Shown here piece after piece: positions 21,861-33,456 of a DNA stretch of 64,000 nt. The translations under genes and the position numbers were made by a program. Origin of the DNA: Arabidopsis thaliana (Eukaryota > Streptophyta > Magnoliopsida > Brassicales > Brassicaceae); the NCBI RefSeq assembly GCF_000001735.4, contig NC_003076.8:8556001-8620000 (forward strand). Direction: 5' to 3'. The notes below the pieces were generated by a model. The model was not told the origin of the DNA. It saw nothing but the letters and a program-made list of their open reading frames with translations, and did not search any database. Position 1 is the first letter of the stretch. The number at the start of each line of letters is the position of its first letter.

Positions 21861-24800
21861 TAGCCCCGAAAAAAATAAAGAGATTATGTATCTTTTTTTT
21901 TTTTTAAATAAGCTAGGTATATATATCTTTTGCATATTGGTTTTAATATACTGAGTATTGTTAAATGGTAACTAAGCATGAGATGATCAAATATGTCAAG
22001 GAAAATACAAGAAGTAGATGAAAAGAATATGAAATAACAGAAACTAATACAATGCCACTCTTAAATCAAATTTGAAATTAAGTTATTTAACATATCCTCT
22101 CTTGAGGCCCACTAGTAATTTTTTTGGACAATGGTTATAGTTTACCTGGTTTTAAAGATAATTTTGGGAGACAGAATGACTTTTTGAATCCAAATTCGAA
22201 TTTTTATTTGGGAGTGATATTTATTTTATGCGTTAATTAATATTACTAATACTTGGTTCTGGAACAAAAAAAATTATAGAGCAAAAGGCAATAATTTTAT
22301 CGTCAATGATTTTTTTTTATGTTGCCAATGATAACATTTACATTTTCTTTGTGTAGAAATAAATTATTATCTTAAACATCTTAAGCAAAATTGAATTTTT
22401 AGTGTAAGTATGAGTTTATTTTATGTTGTATTAAAAATATTTAAATAATAAATACAAAGGTCAATTTTTTTTTGTTAACTGGCTTACAAAATTAAAATCT
22501 TTGTTTAAAATAATTGAGATCTTAAAAAGATTATTATTTTTGGTGTGCTAGTAATCATGCAATATCTAACATACAATAAATTTATAATAATTGTTATCTA
22601 TTTTTCAACATTTGTTATTAAATATACGATTTTCACGTTTTAAAACGTGATTTCATTATTTAAAAAAAATATTTCACAGTATCCATCACGTTTTTACGAT
22701 TTTGGAAAATATTCTGCTATTTTTATGAACATGTTAATATATAACTAGAAAAGAAAAACAAAACAAAACGTCATTACTACTAAAATTACATTTTGCTGCT
22801 TTGTGTTTATGTTGTGTTAACTTTATCTAATTTAGTGCTTTCCCTTATTCGATCAATCGGCTATTCTGCTATTATATTATTTAGTTGATAGACCAGAGCC
22901 AATGCTACTAATGCTATCAATATGTCAACCCGTGTTCAAATCCGTGAGAATAATACATGATATTGACGAAAATTGTTTTTTTGCCCTAGTTAGAATACTT
23001 TTGGTCTATATTGAAGAATATATGAAAACATTTAGTTATTTAAAAGAATATATAACAGTTATAGATTATATTTAATTTAGATTTAGATTTCGATCTAAGA
23101 TCTGGTCAATATAAATTAAACATATATTAAATGTCCAAAAAAAAAACACATAATGCCTTTTTTCTACGAAATTGCATGAGGTTAACAATACTCGTGTTTA
23201 TTACGTGGAGTAACGTGGAAATGATGTAACGAGCCAAGGATGTTGACTTTTTGTGTGAAATTTATAGTCAACGATTTTTTTCAATGAAAAAATAATAATA
23301 TATGATACAGAAATTGGTAATGCAATATGATGAGGACTGGACCATTAATTAGAAAACTTCATTTTGTAGTGGAAACTAGTTAGGGGTCCAGTGGTATGGT
23401 CGTCCTACTTGAACTATCTGATTGTGTTTAGACTTTAGAGACAATTTTTGGATACAAGATATATCTTAGTAGTGCGGATTGATAAAGAGAAAGTAATATT
23501 ATTTATGAAATTTTTAACAAAAAAGAAATTATTTATGAGATGATATTATTTCAACGATACAATAGTGAATACTTTCTTATACAATCTACTTATATTTTCT
23601 TAAAGTATTGACTTGTTTTTAAGTTTGGCGCAATATTGGTTTTCTTTTTTAAAAGTAGCCTAGATTTTTTTGGGCTTTTTAAAAAGGGCCTGGCCCAGTA
23701 TTTGTTGTGCATAATATTCAAAATAAAACCAATTAAACCAAACTAACCGAATTTTAACCAAAGGTCACAAAATTTTGGTTCATTTTGGTAAAAAAATAAA
23801 TAACCGAACTGTAATCTAATTTTGACAATTTCGGTTTTCAAATTCCAAATCAATTAAAAACTAACAAATTTGGTTCGGTGGGTTTCGAATAATCGATCTC
23901 GCATGCCAACTATTTACCATAAAAAAATACCTTATAAGCTACTCAGATTTAATGAAAAACATTTTTGAAAACGACGAACTGAAATAAGAATTGTTTAAAA
24001 GGGGTACGTACACCAAAATAAACATTTTCAAAAATTCCCCACTCCATATTTTCTTTATTTTTCACATTTTTTTCATTTTGTATCATCTTTAAATGGTTAT
24101 TTTGTTCACAACATCTTTAGAAACATAATTTAAATTCTACATAAAAATAGTTGGTCACTTTTACCTTCAGTACTTACCCTTTAATCCATACTCTGTCTTT
24201 TTATCGATACTGACGTAATGTTCTGATTATGGTGCATGTGAGAGAGTTTAGAAGAATGTTATGCAAATGGTATGGATTGATTTATTTCGAAACCAGTATT
24301 GCAGAAACTGAGCGAGTGTTACATTACTTGTCTTGAGAATATAGAGATTTAATTTGTTTTGTTTGTAGATTGAGTGGCTTGTTTGTAATTGTATATAAAA
24401 TGTGAAGGCCAAGTAGGGAAAGTTTTGAGATTAGTAGTCTCTCTCAATCTAATCGGTTTTTCTTCCTCTCTATTGTTAAAAATTAGATTTGTAATTTTGT
24501 AGAAACAACCATTCTTTTTACCTTCTTGTACCATCAATTGGGCAGTATACTGTAAATTGAATTATTCGTTTTGGTTCGACATAGTGTAAGATTAACTCAT
24601 AGATTTCTCTACATCTACATAAAAACATAGATCAAAATTGGAAAAAAGCTTTTACTGTTTTGTTTTATCAATGACTGAATTCTGATCTTATATATGATTG
24701 TTTATATTTGCGGTTTTATATATCTATTGATATATTCTTCCGCGAAATTAACCTCCAACCTTATCCTTTTTTCTTCCTTGCATAAACAAAATGTGCACAC

Positions 24801-26127
24801 AGATACCTAAAGCCTAAAGGAATGTTTAGGCTACTAGACTGAGGAGACATGTTCACTAATTATATTCAACAAAGCACAAAATCAATATAATAAAATATAA
24901 CTAAAGAAAGCGAAGCTAGATATGATTCGAAGATGTCTCACAAAGTCATATATAAACAGATCGATACATCAATGAAGACATAAATATATTCGTATCTAAC
25001 ATTGATTCACAAACAGATCTCGAATCATTTCATGACTTTTTTTTTGTTGTACGAATAAATAAATATATTCTCTGGCTTCACAGTAAATGTATTAGCCTCT
25101 CCCACGTACATGGAAGCGAATCTCTCCGGCGGCAATCACAAATCAATATCTCTATTTATCTATGGCTTGCGTACATCAATCACTATCCCATCTACATGTT
25201 ACAACTATCATTATAGGTATTATATGTGCATGCATTTACGTTCGATATATTATGCCCAAAAAAGGTTCTTATGTATATATGTGCATATGCATATCATCAA
25301 TACATATATATTTATTCTTCACGTGATGGAGTCGTGATGAACAAGAGATGACCCTTTGGCCTAACCAACAGGTTGTTTACTTATCAGTGAAAGGAGAGTA
25401 CAAACTTCAGATGCTTTTGCGATGGTGGAAAATAGAATATTTGTTTTTTACAAGAGTGTTTCTTTTAATTTATACGATCTAAGTGGATTACTTGCACATG
25501 ATTTCCAATTTAGAAGAATCTATTTATAAGAAAATAATTTATCTTGCTTTTCTAATTCGTTTTTCTAAATTAAGTAGATTTGAGGGAATCATTTATATAT
25601 TATGATTTATGAACAAAACAAACTTTCCTGTGACATGTTATCATGGGAACTTTTTTTTGGCAACCCATGCATTTCTATTAAAATAAATGCGTTACAAGAA
25701 ATTAACCCATAACGTGGTGGTAGATACTTTTTATTCGGGGTAGAGAGATTCATTAAAAGGTGAACTCCGATTTGGGTGAAACCTAAGCTCTCTCAAAGCT
25801 AACATGTTAAACCTTTTAATAATTGTTTTATATTGAAACAAAATATCTAAGAAGTTTAAGATGATTAGGGTACGTTGTGTATGTCAGTATGTGTGTGCAT
25901 CATGCATATACGTACATATAAAAAAGAAATATATAGTTTTTCATTATGAAATGTAAAATTTATTGATTTAAAGAAAAGAAAGAATTGATCGTAAGCTGAA
26001 ATCAGAAACAAACCATATATAGCGATTAAAAAGGCCATGGAGGTCTCCATTTGCTGGTTAGAGCGTAATGCAAAGAGTTGATATATTTGCGGCTGCTAGG
26101 ACATACTTTTCTCAGTATTTTAAAAAT

Positions 26128-26310
26128 GTCTCCTTAGTCTAGTGGCTTAATGTGGTCAATGCTAAGATATCAGTGTTCGAACCATAGTCCTTCAGATTTA
26201 TTTTTCCATATTTAACGTTTTTTCAATCGGTCCATTTTATTCTTTAGCTTAGGGCCTTTTAAAACTCAAGGCCAGCTTGACTTGATCGCATAGTGTTGTA
26301 GTATGCATTG
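26128..26310 (+). mobile_element. tRNA-derived SINE-like element (internal Pol III A and B boxes)
   Basis: An A-box-like TAGTCTAGTGG (26135-26145) is followed 30-40 bp later by a good B box, GTTCGAACC (26175-26183), the spacing seen in tRNA genes. The segment cannot fold as a working tRNA because the acceptor and anticodon stems do not pair. Downstream 'ttagggccttttaaaactcaaggccagcttg' has the look of a SINE body. No poly(A) tail or target-site duplication is clear, so the 3' end is a guess. Confidence 0.45.
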
Positions 26311-27383
26311 ATGGACCTATGTTATACATTTTTGTGTGTATGTCAATGTCATAGATATGCATGAATATCTTTAAATGGGTCCAAGGTTTTGAAAGTGCAT
26401 GTTTACTTTACTTGCCTAATAATAATATCAAGGGAGAAATATCCACAAGTTGACAATGCATAAATTTATATTTTTGATAAAGAACAACCCATAATTCTCT
26501 TTTCAAGTTGTCATGTCTCCTCCAACTCCATCAATATATTCTCATAATCTCATTCATGTATTGTCACACAACTCAAATAATGCTTTAATGTACTCAGCTT
26601 AAAAATTAAAACTTACCTTTCCTCCATCAGTTGAAGTTTTCGATCGTTAACAAGTACTCACGACTAATATTTATTGATTTGTGAGTTGTATCTAAAATTA
26701 TGTATGTCAGTATGTGGCTATATTAATATAAAAAGATCAAATTTAAGTTTCAATTGAAATTATATTTAAAATCAACATGAAAGCTTTACCAAAAAAAAAA
26801 CCTCATCAGAAAGGAGATGTACGTATGAAAAACAGAGTTCAATATAATCAGAATTCTTTCGATAATTTATGAAGTAAACTCTCAAATTTCGGATATTACA
26901 ACACATATGAATAAAAACATTACTCATAACTCATAAGTGAGTAAGAAAAATAACATAATCCAAGAATAAGAGCTAATCCATCTTATGGTTCACTAGACAT
27001 AGTTTATTCATTTAGAGATTGTAGATATATGGTTTATATTAATGTTCAAATATTAATCTAACAATTTTGGCAATCGACATGATTAAAAAATGAAATATAT
27101 TCTCTTCCAACTATGGATACAAATAAAATCTATGGATTGTTGTTGTGGAATATTAAAAAGTAAACCCATATATAATTTACTGTTAACGGCAAACATCATT
27201 ATCCAAATAGCACCATCGAAAAGACACATATCCCTGGCTTAGCGTAATAACAAATGGCCATGTGAAATTCATGGGCCCGAATAAAACACAAAGCTGGGCC
27301 CTCTTAATATTCCTAAATCCAAATAATCATATAATTATGTTTTCTGTTTGTCTCTCCCAAATATGATGTCGATAAAATTATAA

Positions 27384-27628
27384 GGGTTCGAATAGTTGCG
27401 CCAGTTAGGACGAACCAATTCATTTCCAATTCATTTCCGGTTTATACTACTTTTCTTTAGTATTTATGAACTATAATTTGTTGTCGTGTAAAAAATAGAA
27501 CAAGTATGCGGCAAACTAACTATAGATTGTTTTTACGTAGAAAAAAAGCTTGATTTACATCAGTTTATTGTCCGTTCCAAAAATAGAAAACATTTCTCTG
27601 CTTTTTTTTATTGCAATCATTCAAAACC
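27384..27628. mobile_element. MITE-like non-autonomous DNA element, copy 2
   Basis: Left end 'ggttcgaatagttgcgcc' aligns with the left end of copy 3 (ggatttgaatggttacgacg), the next bases 'agttaggacgaacca' align with its 'gttggggcgaacaa', and the right end is the inverted 'tcattcaaaacc'. The interior has 'attgtccgttccaaaaata', corresponding to the 'gtccgccccaaaaat' of the other two copies. It is the most diverged of the three. It sits about 1 kb upstream of GDU5. Confidence 0.55.
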
Positions 27629-28529
27629 TAAATTTATAATCATTTATAACACCAAGAACATATATAAATCATCTTCACTCATAAAACATAAACAAACTAC
27701 TCTACTTACAATATGCATAACCTCCACTAAATATATATGCATCCACAATTTACAAAATCATCATGTGGAAATTATCTCATACTTTAGTGTAATGGTTTTA
27801 ACTGTTATATCACTTATAAGAAATCAGCTTAAAATTACTCGTATATGGGGCTTGTAGACTACCTTAAACTCCAAAAAACTAGATTTTGAAGCTCTAAATT
27901 GATCAATTAAGATGTATAGTTGGCCACTCTTTCAGCTGATCGATCATGTATATATGAAACAAATCTACAACGAATAAGTAAAACAATATTGCTTGTTTTT
28001 CAAGACGCAATGGAATTCAAGAGATCAGTCAATTCTACTAATAAATAATTTTCTAAATAAACATGATAATTTATCTATTTTTGTAGTTGTCTTTTGTCAA
28101 CAAATGTCATCTTCATAAATGATTTCTTTATCCAAAAAATCACAAATTCATTGCCATAAATAACATGGTAAGATCACATATTAAGTTGAACAAAAAAGGG
28201 ATCACATTTTCAAATATCTACCTCATATTTTTTTTTGTTATAATTTCTGACACGAGGAGATTATGGAACTGTCTTTAACAAATAAAAAAAGGGATTACGG
28301 AATTGAGATCTTAAAGTTTGATTATCCAAAAAGGATTTTATAAACAAAAAAATCAAGGTATATATCTAAATGCAAAAACGTATGATTAAATATCTTCGAA
28401 CCTGGTGCATGATCAAAGCAACGTAACGTATCATGAAGATTCCGTGACCCACTTACCTTCAATTTTGTTTTATAATAATATTGTGAAATATTTATTACAT
28501 CTCTTCCCTCTATTGTTCTCTTCCAGTAC

Positions 28530-28537
28530 TATAAATA
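28530..28537 (+). promoter_or_regulatory. TATA box of GDU5
   Basis: TATAAATA occurs 128 bp upstream of the GDU5 ATG, followed by a CA-rich leader of about 100 bp ('cttctcctctgttctttaac'). Position and sequence fit a plant core promoter; no other match lies in the preceding 100 bp. Confidence 0.55.
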
Positions 28538-28664
28538 AAATGTCAAACCACTCCAACAAAATCAAACTAGCTACACAGTTATAAAAAAAAAGTATAAGCT
28601 TCACAATTTTCAAGCTTCTTCTCCTCTGTTCTTTAACAAATCCAAGAATAAGAAATATAAAACA

Positions 28665-29060
28665 ATGAGGCAATTTCCAAGCATAAGAGGAAACATAAAT
28701 GAGAAGATGATGACAACAATGGTGGAGTCTCAGACACGGTCTCCGTGGCGTACACCGGTTCCTTACCTATTCGGTGGTTTAGCCGCCATGCTTGGACTCA
28801 TAGCCTTTGCTCTCTTGTTGCTCGCCTGCTCCTACTGGAGGCTCTCGCGGCAGACAGAAGATGAAGAGAAACAGACGGAGTCCGGTGAGAAAGTGGTGGC
28901 TAAGGCTTTTGAGGAGAAGATTCTTGTGATCATGGCTGGACAAAACAACCCTACCTTCTTAGCCACTCCGGTCGCGGCCAAGATTTGCCTGGATTGTGTT
29001 AATATGGAGAAGAAAGAAGGACAAAATGGGGAATCTAAAGTAACAGAAGAAAACCACTGA
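28665..29060 (+). CDS. GDU5: GLUTAMINE DUMPER 5-type membrane protein
   Basis: An intronless 131-residue protein. It has a short N-terminal segment ending in SPWRTPVPYLFGG, one transmembrane helix (~34-56, LAAMLGLIAFALLLLACSYW), an acidic/polar stretch, and the VIMAG motif at 88-92 followed by ..P.FLATP. This TM-plus-VIMAG arrangement defines the plant GLUTAMINE DUMPER family. Family knowledge: GDU1 overexpression causes export of glutamine and other amino acids; the VIMAG region binds the ubiquitin ligase LOG2. GDU proteins act at the plasma membrane and are thought to regulate amino-acid exporters rather than transport themselves. The start at 28665 gives the full-length family N-terminus; in-frame Met15 and Met16 are possible alternatives. 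It stands alone in a transposon-rich region, with the LINE upstream and a small retroposon downstream. Confidence 0.93.
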   Translation: MRQFPSIRGNINEKMMTTMVESQTRSPWRTPVPYLFGGLAAMLGLIAFALLLLACSYWRLSRQTEDEEKQTESGEKVVAKAFEEKILVIMAGQNNPTFLATPVAAKICLDCVNMEKKEGQNGESKVTEENH

Positions 29061-29388
29061 CTACTGAGCTCTGTTCTCAAGAGTGTACTTTTTTGGATTC
29101 TCTGTTTTTGTCGGTTTGTTTTTTGTTTGTTGGGGAAGTAGTTTTCCTCTGTTTTTGTCGACCTTGAGATTGTAAATTTTCATTAGAGTAGTAAATGTGA
29201 ACAAAAAAGTTGAGAAATTTCGGGTTTCTATGTATAAATGTTGGTATATGAATATATTTTGCTAAATTAAAGGTATCAATGTGTCATTGTTTTGATCATT
29301 AATATTTCCAAATTAGTTTTGAGAGTATATCTATATCCTGCTATAGCTTAAAGATTTACTTGTAAAACTAAGAAGTTTAGCTACATTT

Positions 29389-29480
29389 TCATGGCCGAGT
29401 GGTTAGCACTCTAAGTTAGAGGAGCATATATTTGGCCAAGACCAGGGGAGTGATTTCCGTTCTGAACGTGTGAGCCATCA
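29389..29480 (+). other. tRNA-like fragment, possible SINE head
   Basis: 'catggccgagtggttagcac' contains a perfect plant A box of the tRNA-Ser/Leu type (TGGCCGAGTGG). No matching B box or cloverleaf can be drawn downstream, so it is not a functional tRNA gene. It may be the 5' remnant of a tRNA-derived SINE. Confidence 0.3.
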
Positions 29481-29699
29481 CTGTGTCTACGTGACTACTG
29501 AAGACATCTTTACTGGTCAAAACACTTGATTTTTATTGGGTCCAAAATAAATCAAAATGACCCAAGTTAGCAAACAAAAAAAACAAAAAAAAATATTGTG
29601 TGATGGGAAATATGTAAACAAATGGAAGTTGATTTTTAGTTTATTTTGTAAAAGTTACATAATTTTAGTCATTTTTTATAAAATTAGAATGTTATTTTA

Positions 29700-30438
29700 T
29701 CGGAGAGCTTTTTTTCCGAAAAGTTTTCTCTCTATACCAGCTCTTTTTCTCCTGGTCATTTTTTTCGACAAAATTGTGGCTCCGACTAACGTTCGTGGAC
29801 TTCCAAAGCCACGACGTTGGTTCGGCTTAAGTTTTTAGGTTTGTTTTTTTCTTTATTTGGCTGGGATCTTTTGGTTTTTCTGCAGAGTATCTGTTCTCAT
29901 AATCAGAGTTCTTTGGTCTATATATGCATCGGTCCTATGCCAACTGTCTAAGTTGTGGTTGGTGAAGCGGTATGGACGACCATCTCTTAAGCTTCTCCAC
30001 TCGATGCTCCCTTTAAATCTGGGCGAAATCTGTTTTGGTTTGGGATTCCTTTCACCGGTAAAGTCGATGGTTTCGACATCACTTACCAGGATTTTTCTAA
30101 CAGTCTTTTGTACAAGTTCGAAACTTAACGGTTAGGATCTAATGGAATTTCATGATTGTACTTTTGAAGTCTACTAATAAGCAAGTGAGACATGAAGATT
30201 GAGAGGTTATGCTTAGATTTTCATATTTTCCAATTTCAAAATTTCTAGCTAATTAGATAGTTGATATTTTTGCAGTTAGATCATTAGTTTCTCTGTTTGG
30301 TTTAATTATGTTTTTCATTTGTTTCAAGTTTTTATGTTTCTTCTGGATGGGGCTGTTGGCTCCGGAAGTCCGTTATACTAGCCGGTTTTGTATACCTCCT
30401 TAATTCGATAAATAAACATCAGTGACCAAAAATAAATA
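29700..30438 (+). mobile_element. 739-bp non-autonomous LINE-like retroposon (Sadhu-like) with target-site duplication
   Basis: Flanked by the perfect 12-bp direct repeat AATGTTATTTTA at 29688-29699 and 30439-30450. The plus-strand 3' end is A-rich (ccaaaaataaataa). No frame longer than ~90 codons exists inside, so it encodes no transposition proteins. Its 3' terminus contains 'tacctccttaatt' then 'ataaat' and 'tgaccaaaaa', closely matching the 3' end of the LINE in this window (tacctccttaatt, ataaat, tgtccaaaaa). Size, absence of coding capacity, LINE-like tail and target-site duplication resemble the Sadhu retroposons of Arabidopsis; family assignment is inference. Confidence 0.78.
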
Positions 30439-31747
30439 AATGTTATTTTACCTTACGACATTTTACTTTACATGATACCTACCACACATGTAATCTGAAC
30501 GAAAAAACCTATACGCTAACATAGCCATACATAAGCGTTTTTACTATCATGTCATTTTTTGCAAAATTAATCATAATTTTAACTCAGGTCCTGAATGTTT
30601 TATAGTTTTTAATTGGTTTTTAGTTTTCGGTTTTTGAATTTTGGTTTTTGATTTTTGAAGTTTTTGATTTTTGTTGTGGATTTTAGTTTTTGCAAAATCA
30701 AGAATGGAAATTTTTTTATATTTTTTTTAACTCGAATGGAAATTTATATAATTTTTAATTTTTTTACTTAATCTTAATGTTTAAACATTTTTAAATTGTG
30801 TATTTTATCTTTGGATGAATTGATAAATGGTAAAAATAGCATAATTAAATAATAATAGTAAATTAAAAAAAAAGGGTTACGTAAATTGTTTTAAAAACCC
30901 ACAAAACTTAGTTTTTAGATTCTATGAAGAAATAGCTAAAAACTCCTAAAATCTAGTTTTCCTATTTTTTAAAAAATCTACTTTTTGTAGAAGAATGAAT
31001 GAGTAATTATTTAGTTTTTGCAAAATCAAAATAAAAAAACTACTTCAAAAATTGGAACCATTCAAGGCCTCAATCATTTGTCCATTTTTAATCTAAACGA
31101 AAAAACCCACTCCTTTCATTTGTTTCTTTAAATTTCTGCAATGTTTAATTTTTATTAAAACTTATGTTCGTTTCTTTCAAGTCATCTAGTTTAAGAATAG
31201 TACAAGAGCACAGTACGAGTGTACGACACGATCAATTTATGTTTTTTCACTTTATAGTTTTGCTCGTAACTCATATTTATTGATGATGACTCGACTCCCA
31301 TGGTTTTTGCCGCCGGCATGCTTTTATGGGTTGGGAAAAAATAAGTAATTTGAGAAAGATGATGTCATAATATGGACATGTGTCCGTTCACAGATTGGCT
31401 TCAAAGAGTTTCAATATGTTTGACTTTGGAACAGTTGTATGAATTTGCTCTATTTGCTGCAACTACCTGACGCGGCGATGCGACTCTGCCTACATCATAA
31501 CTCATAATTAATGCAACGCTCATTTGAATCAAACTTTCACAAATCAATACGGTTACACATTTTTCATGATGTATGATTCTGACACTTTCAATATTGTTTT
31601 TTTTTCTTTTTCTAATTAAGAGTTTTGATAATCACTCCTAATTTTTATTTTCATTTTAATTATTTAAGTTTCAATTATTATCATGCTTATATATTTCTAT
31701 TTTTTTTTAATTTAATAATGTCAAATCAAATTTACTTTTGAAGTTTT

Positions 31748-32086
31748 AAATTTTATTAGTTGGTCAGACACAACACAACATAAAATTTATTTTGAGAAAA
31801 CCAAGAGTACAAGATGTAATGTTTAAAATCGTGGTAGAAGTTTGATTTATGGAGAAAAGAAAAAGAGTTTTCATAAGAAAGTGAAATTTTTCATTTTATT
31901 TCATTATCAAAGCCTAAAATAAATGACGATTCTCTTCACTTTCTCATAAATACTCTTTTTTTCTTTTTTCTTTTTGCAGAAATCAGTCCACCGCGATTTT
32001 CAAAATCTTCATCTTGTACTCTCAATTCTTTTATTGCCTGTTGTGTTCTGTCTAGTTCTGATTTATGCTTAACTAATAAAATTTCC
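31748..32086. repeat. Long imperfect inverted repeat (foldback element)
   Basis: The left arm begins 'aaattttattagttgg', 'cagacacaacacaac' and continues through 'gagtacaagatg', 'aaaatcgtggt' and 'agaaagtgaaa'. Read in reverse complement from 32086, the right arm gives 'aaattttattagttaa', 'agacagaacacaac', 'gagtacaagatg', 'aaaatcgcggt' and 'agaaagtgaa' in the same order. The arms are ~150 bp with a short AT-rich centre around 31900. RNA from either strand would form a long hairpin. Likely a foldback MITE; no clear target-site duplication. Confidence 0.75.
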
Positions 32087-32818
32087 AAAAAAATTGATTT
32101 GACACAATTAAATCAGAATAATAGAGAAATGAGAAGCATGATAAATGAATCTTAGATAATTCAAAATAAATAAAAAAAAAATAAATAAATAATCTAAAAT
32201 ACTAAAATTACAACAAATTATTAGTAAAAAAAGAAGCATATATTGGTTTTACATATATATATATTTTATACATGTCAAAATCTGATCAATAGATATAATA
32301 TGCGAGTTACTAATTTTGAAATAAGTCTTTATTTATATTGTAATAAGGATAGTAAAAATTTATAAGGTCTTATCCTGGAGTTATGTGTGGAATAGTTACG
32401 GTGCAGTTAACCATGAAATTTTGAAGAGGTATTTTTGATGACTATCTAGAGGGCGTTGATTTCTTTGTTGATAAAAAAAGAAATAAGTTTATGTGAAACC
32501 AGTGAGTTTGTGTTGTGACTTTTAGCAAATTGAGAAATAAAGTTATTGGGCTGAAATAAGCATTTTAGTGAACAACAAAACACATACATGCAGAATATAT
32601 CAGTAATAACTAGAAACCAATGGTCCACATAAGGCCCATATTCAGCCCACTAGTGACCGACCTACCCACCGGCCATTTACTTTATCCTCGCTAGTCACAG
32701 TATCGTTTCCATTTAAGTTTGCTCCTCATGGTGGTGGTCCTAAAACTCATCTACCCATACTTCTTCACCACTTTTTTCATTTTATTTTGCAATAGAACCA
32801 CTCTCTGTGTCAGCTTAT

Positions 32819-33075
32819 GGATTTGAATGGTTACGACGGTTGGGGCGAACAAAACCGTCAATGGATCAGATCGTTTTTTGTTTTATCATTCATCAAAAAT
32901 AGTCCGCAGTGGTCCGGACCAAAAAAAATAGAAGAAAACCGCTGCGGACCATCTGCAGACCGTTTTTACATACAAATAAACTTGGTTTACAGCGATTTAT
33001 AGTCCGCCCCAAAAATGAGATGGAGTAAACCGCAGACAAATTAGACCGCTTTGTCCGCTGCCTCCATTCATAACC
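32819..33075. mobile_element. MITE-like non-autonomous DNA element, copy 3 (COL4 upstream region)
   Basis: A 257-bp segment with left end 'ggatttgaatggttacgacg' and inverted right end 'ccgctgcctccattcataacc' (reverse complement ggttatgaatggaggcagcgg), an imperfect ~21-bp terminal inverted repeat. The interior is rich in CCGC/GCGG and includes 'tagtccgccccaaaaatga', as in the other two copies. It ends ~380 bp upstream of the COL4 ATG, so it contributes to the distal promoter. Confidence 0.68.
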
Positions 33076-33287
33076 TATAAATCATATAAAAAAGTTCGTA
33101 GACAAATTTGCTACGCATCATTTGCTAAAATAAAACACCTGTTGCCAAATGTCGACGATCCAGAATTATGATTACAAGTATCATCATCATACGATTACAA
33201 TTATATAAAGAAATAAAGAACACACAGAACTATAATGCCAAGTAATTTCATCAGAAATAAAATTACGTTGTTTGGCTAAGATTTTAC

Positions 33288-33293
33288 CACGTG
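33288..33293 (+). promoter_or_regulatory. G-box / ABRE-like element upstream of COL4
   Basis: CACGTG within 'accacgtgtcaac', 164 bp upstream of the COL4 ATG. The CACGTGTC context fits bZIP (ABF/HY5) or bHLH (PIF) binding, in line with the light- and ABA-linked expression reported for COL4. Function is inferred from sequence only. Confidence 0.45.
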
Positions 33294-33456
33294 TCAACTT
33301 TTCATTCGATCTAGATGGATACCCATGGACCCCACATGGATAGACTCATTGACACGCTCATGTGAAGCCAATAGTAACACCAACCACAAAAGAAAGAGAG
33401 AGAGAGAGACACTGAAACATAGAGAGAAGAAAAAGAAGAGGTTTAGAGAGAGAAAA

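Larger units (their letters stand above)
21861..28664. other. Gene-poor region between the LINE and GDU5
   Basis: About 6.8 kb of AT-rich DNA without a supported protein gene. It contains a SINE-like segment (26128-26310) and MITE-like copy 2 (27384-27628), listed separately. Around 24230-24540 there is a run with a TATA-like 'tgtatataaaatg', then 'gtctctctcaatctaatcgg', a composition that recalls a decayed Copia-type solo LTR, but I find no target-site duplication or tRNA primer site. Short frames near 25110-25337 and 25865-26050 have no recognisable features. The last 300 bp are the GDU5 promoter. Confidence 0.5.
29061..33324. other. Gene-free region between GDU5 and COL4
   Basis: Holds the GDU5 3' flank, the tRNA-like fragment, the 739-bp retroposon, a T-rich simple-sequence stretch (about 30600-30720, repeats of 'ttttgattttt'), the foldback at 31748-32086 and MITE-like copy 3 at 32819-33075. 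A minus-strand frame at 32446-32628 has no recognisable motif. The last 300 bp form the COL4 promoter. Confidence 0.6.

Noticed and set aside
24230..24540. Copia solo LTR
   Set aside because: TATA-like and CT-rich composition only; no target-site duplication, no TG...CA ends that pair, no primer-binding site.
26128..26200. Functional tRNA gene
   Set aside because: A and B boxes are present, but no cloverleaf stems can be formed; treated as a SINE head.
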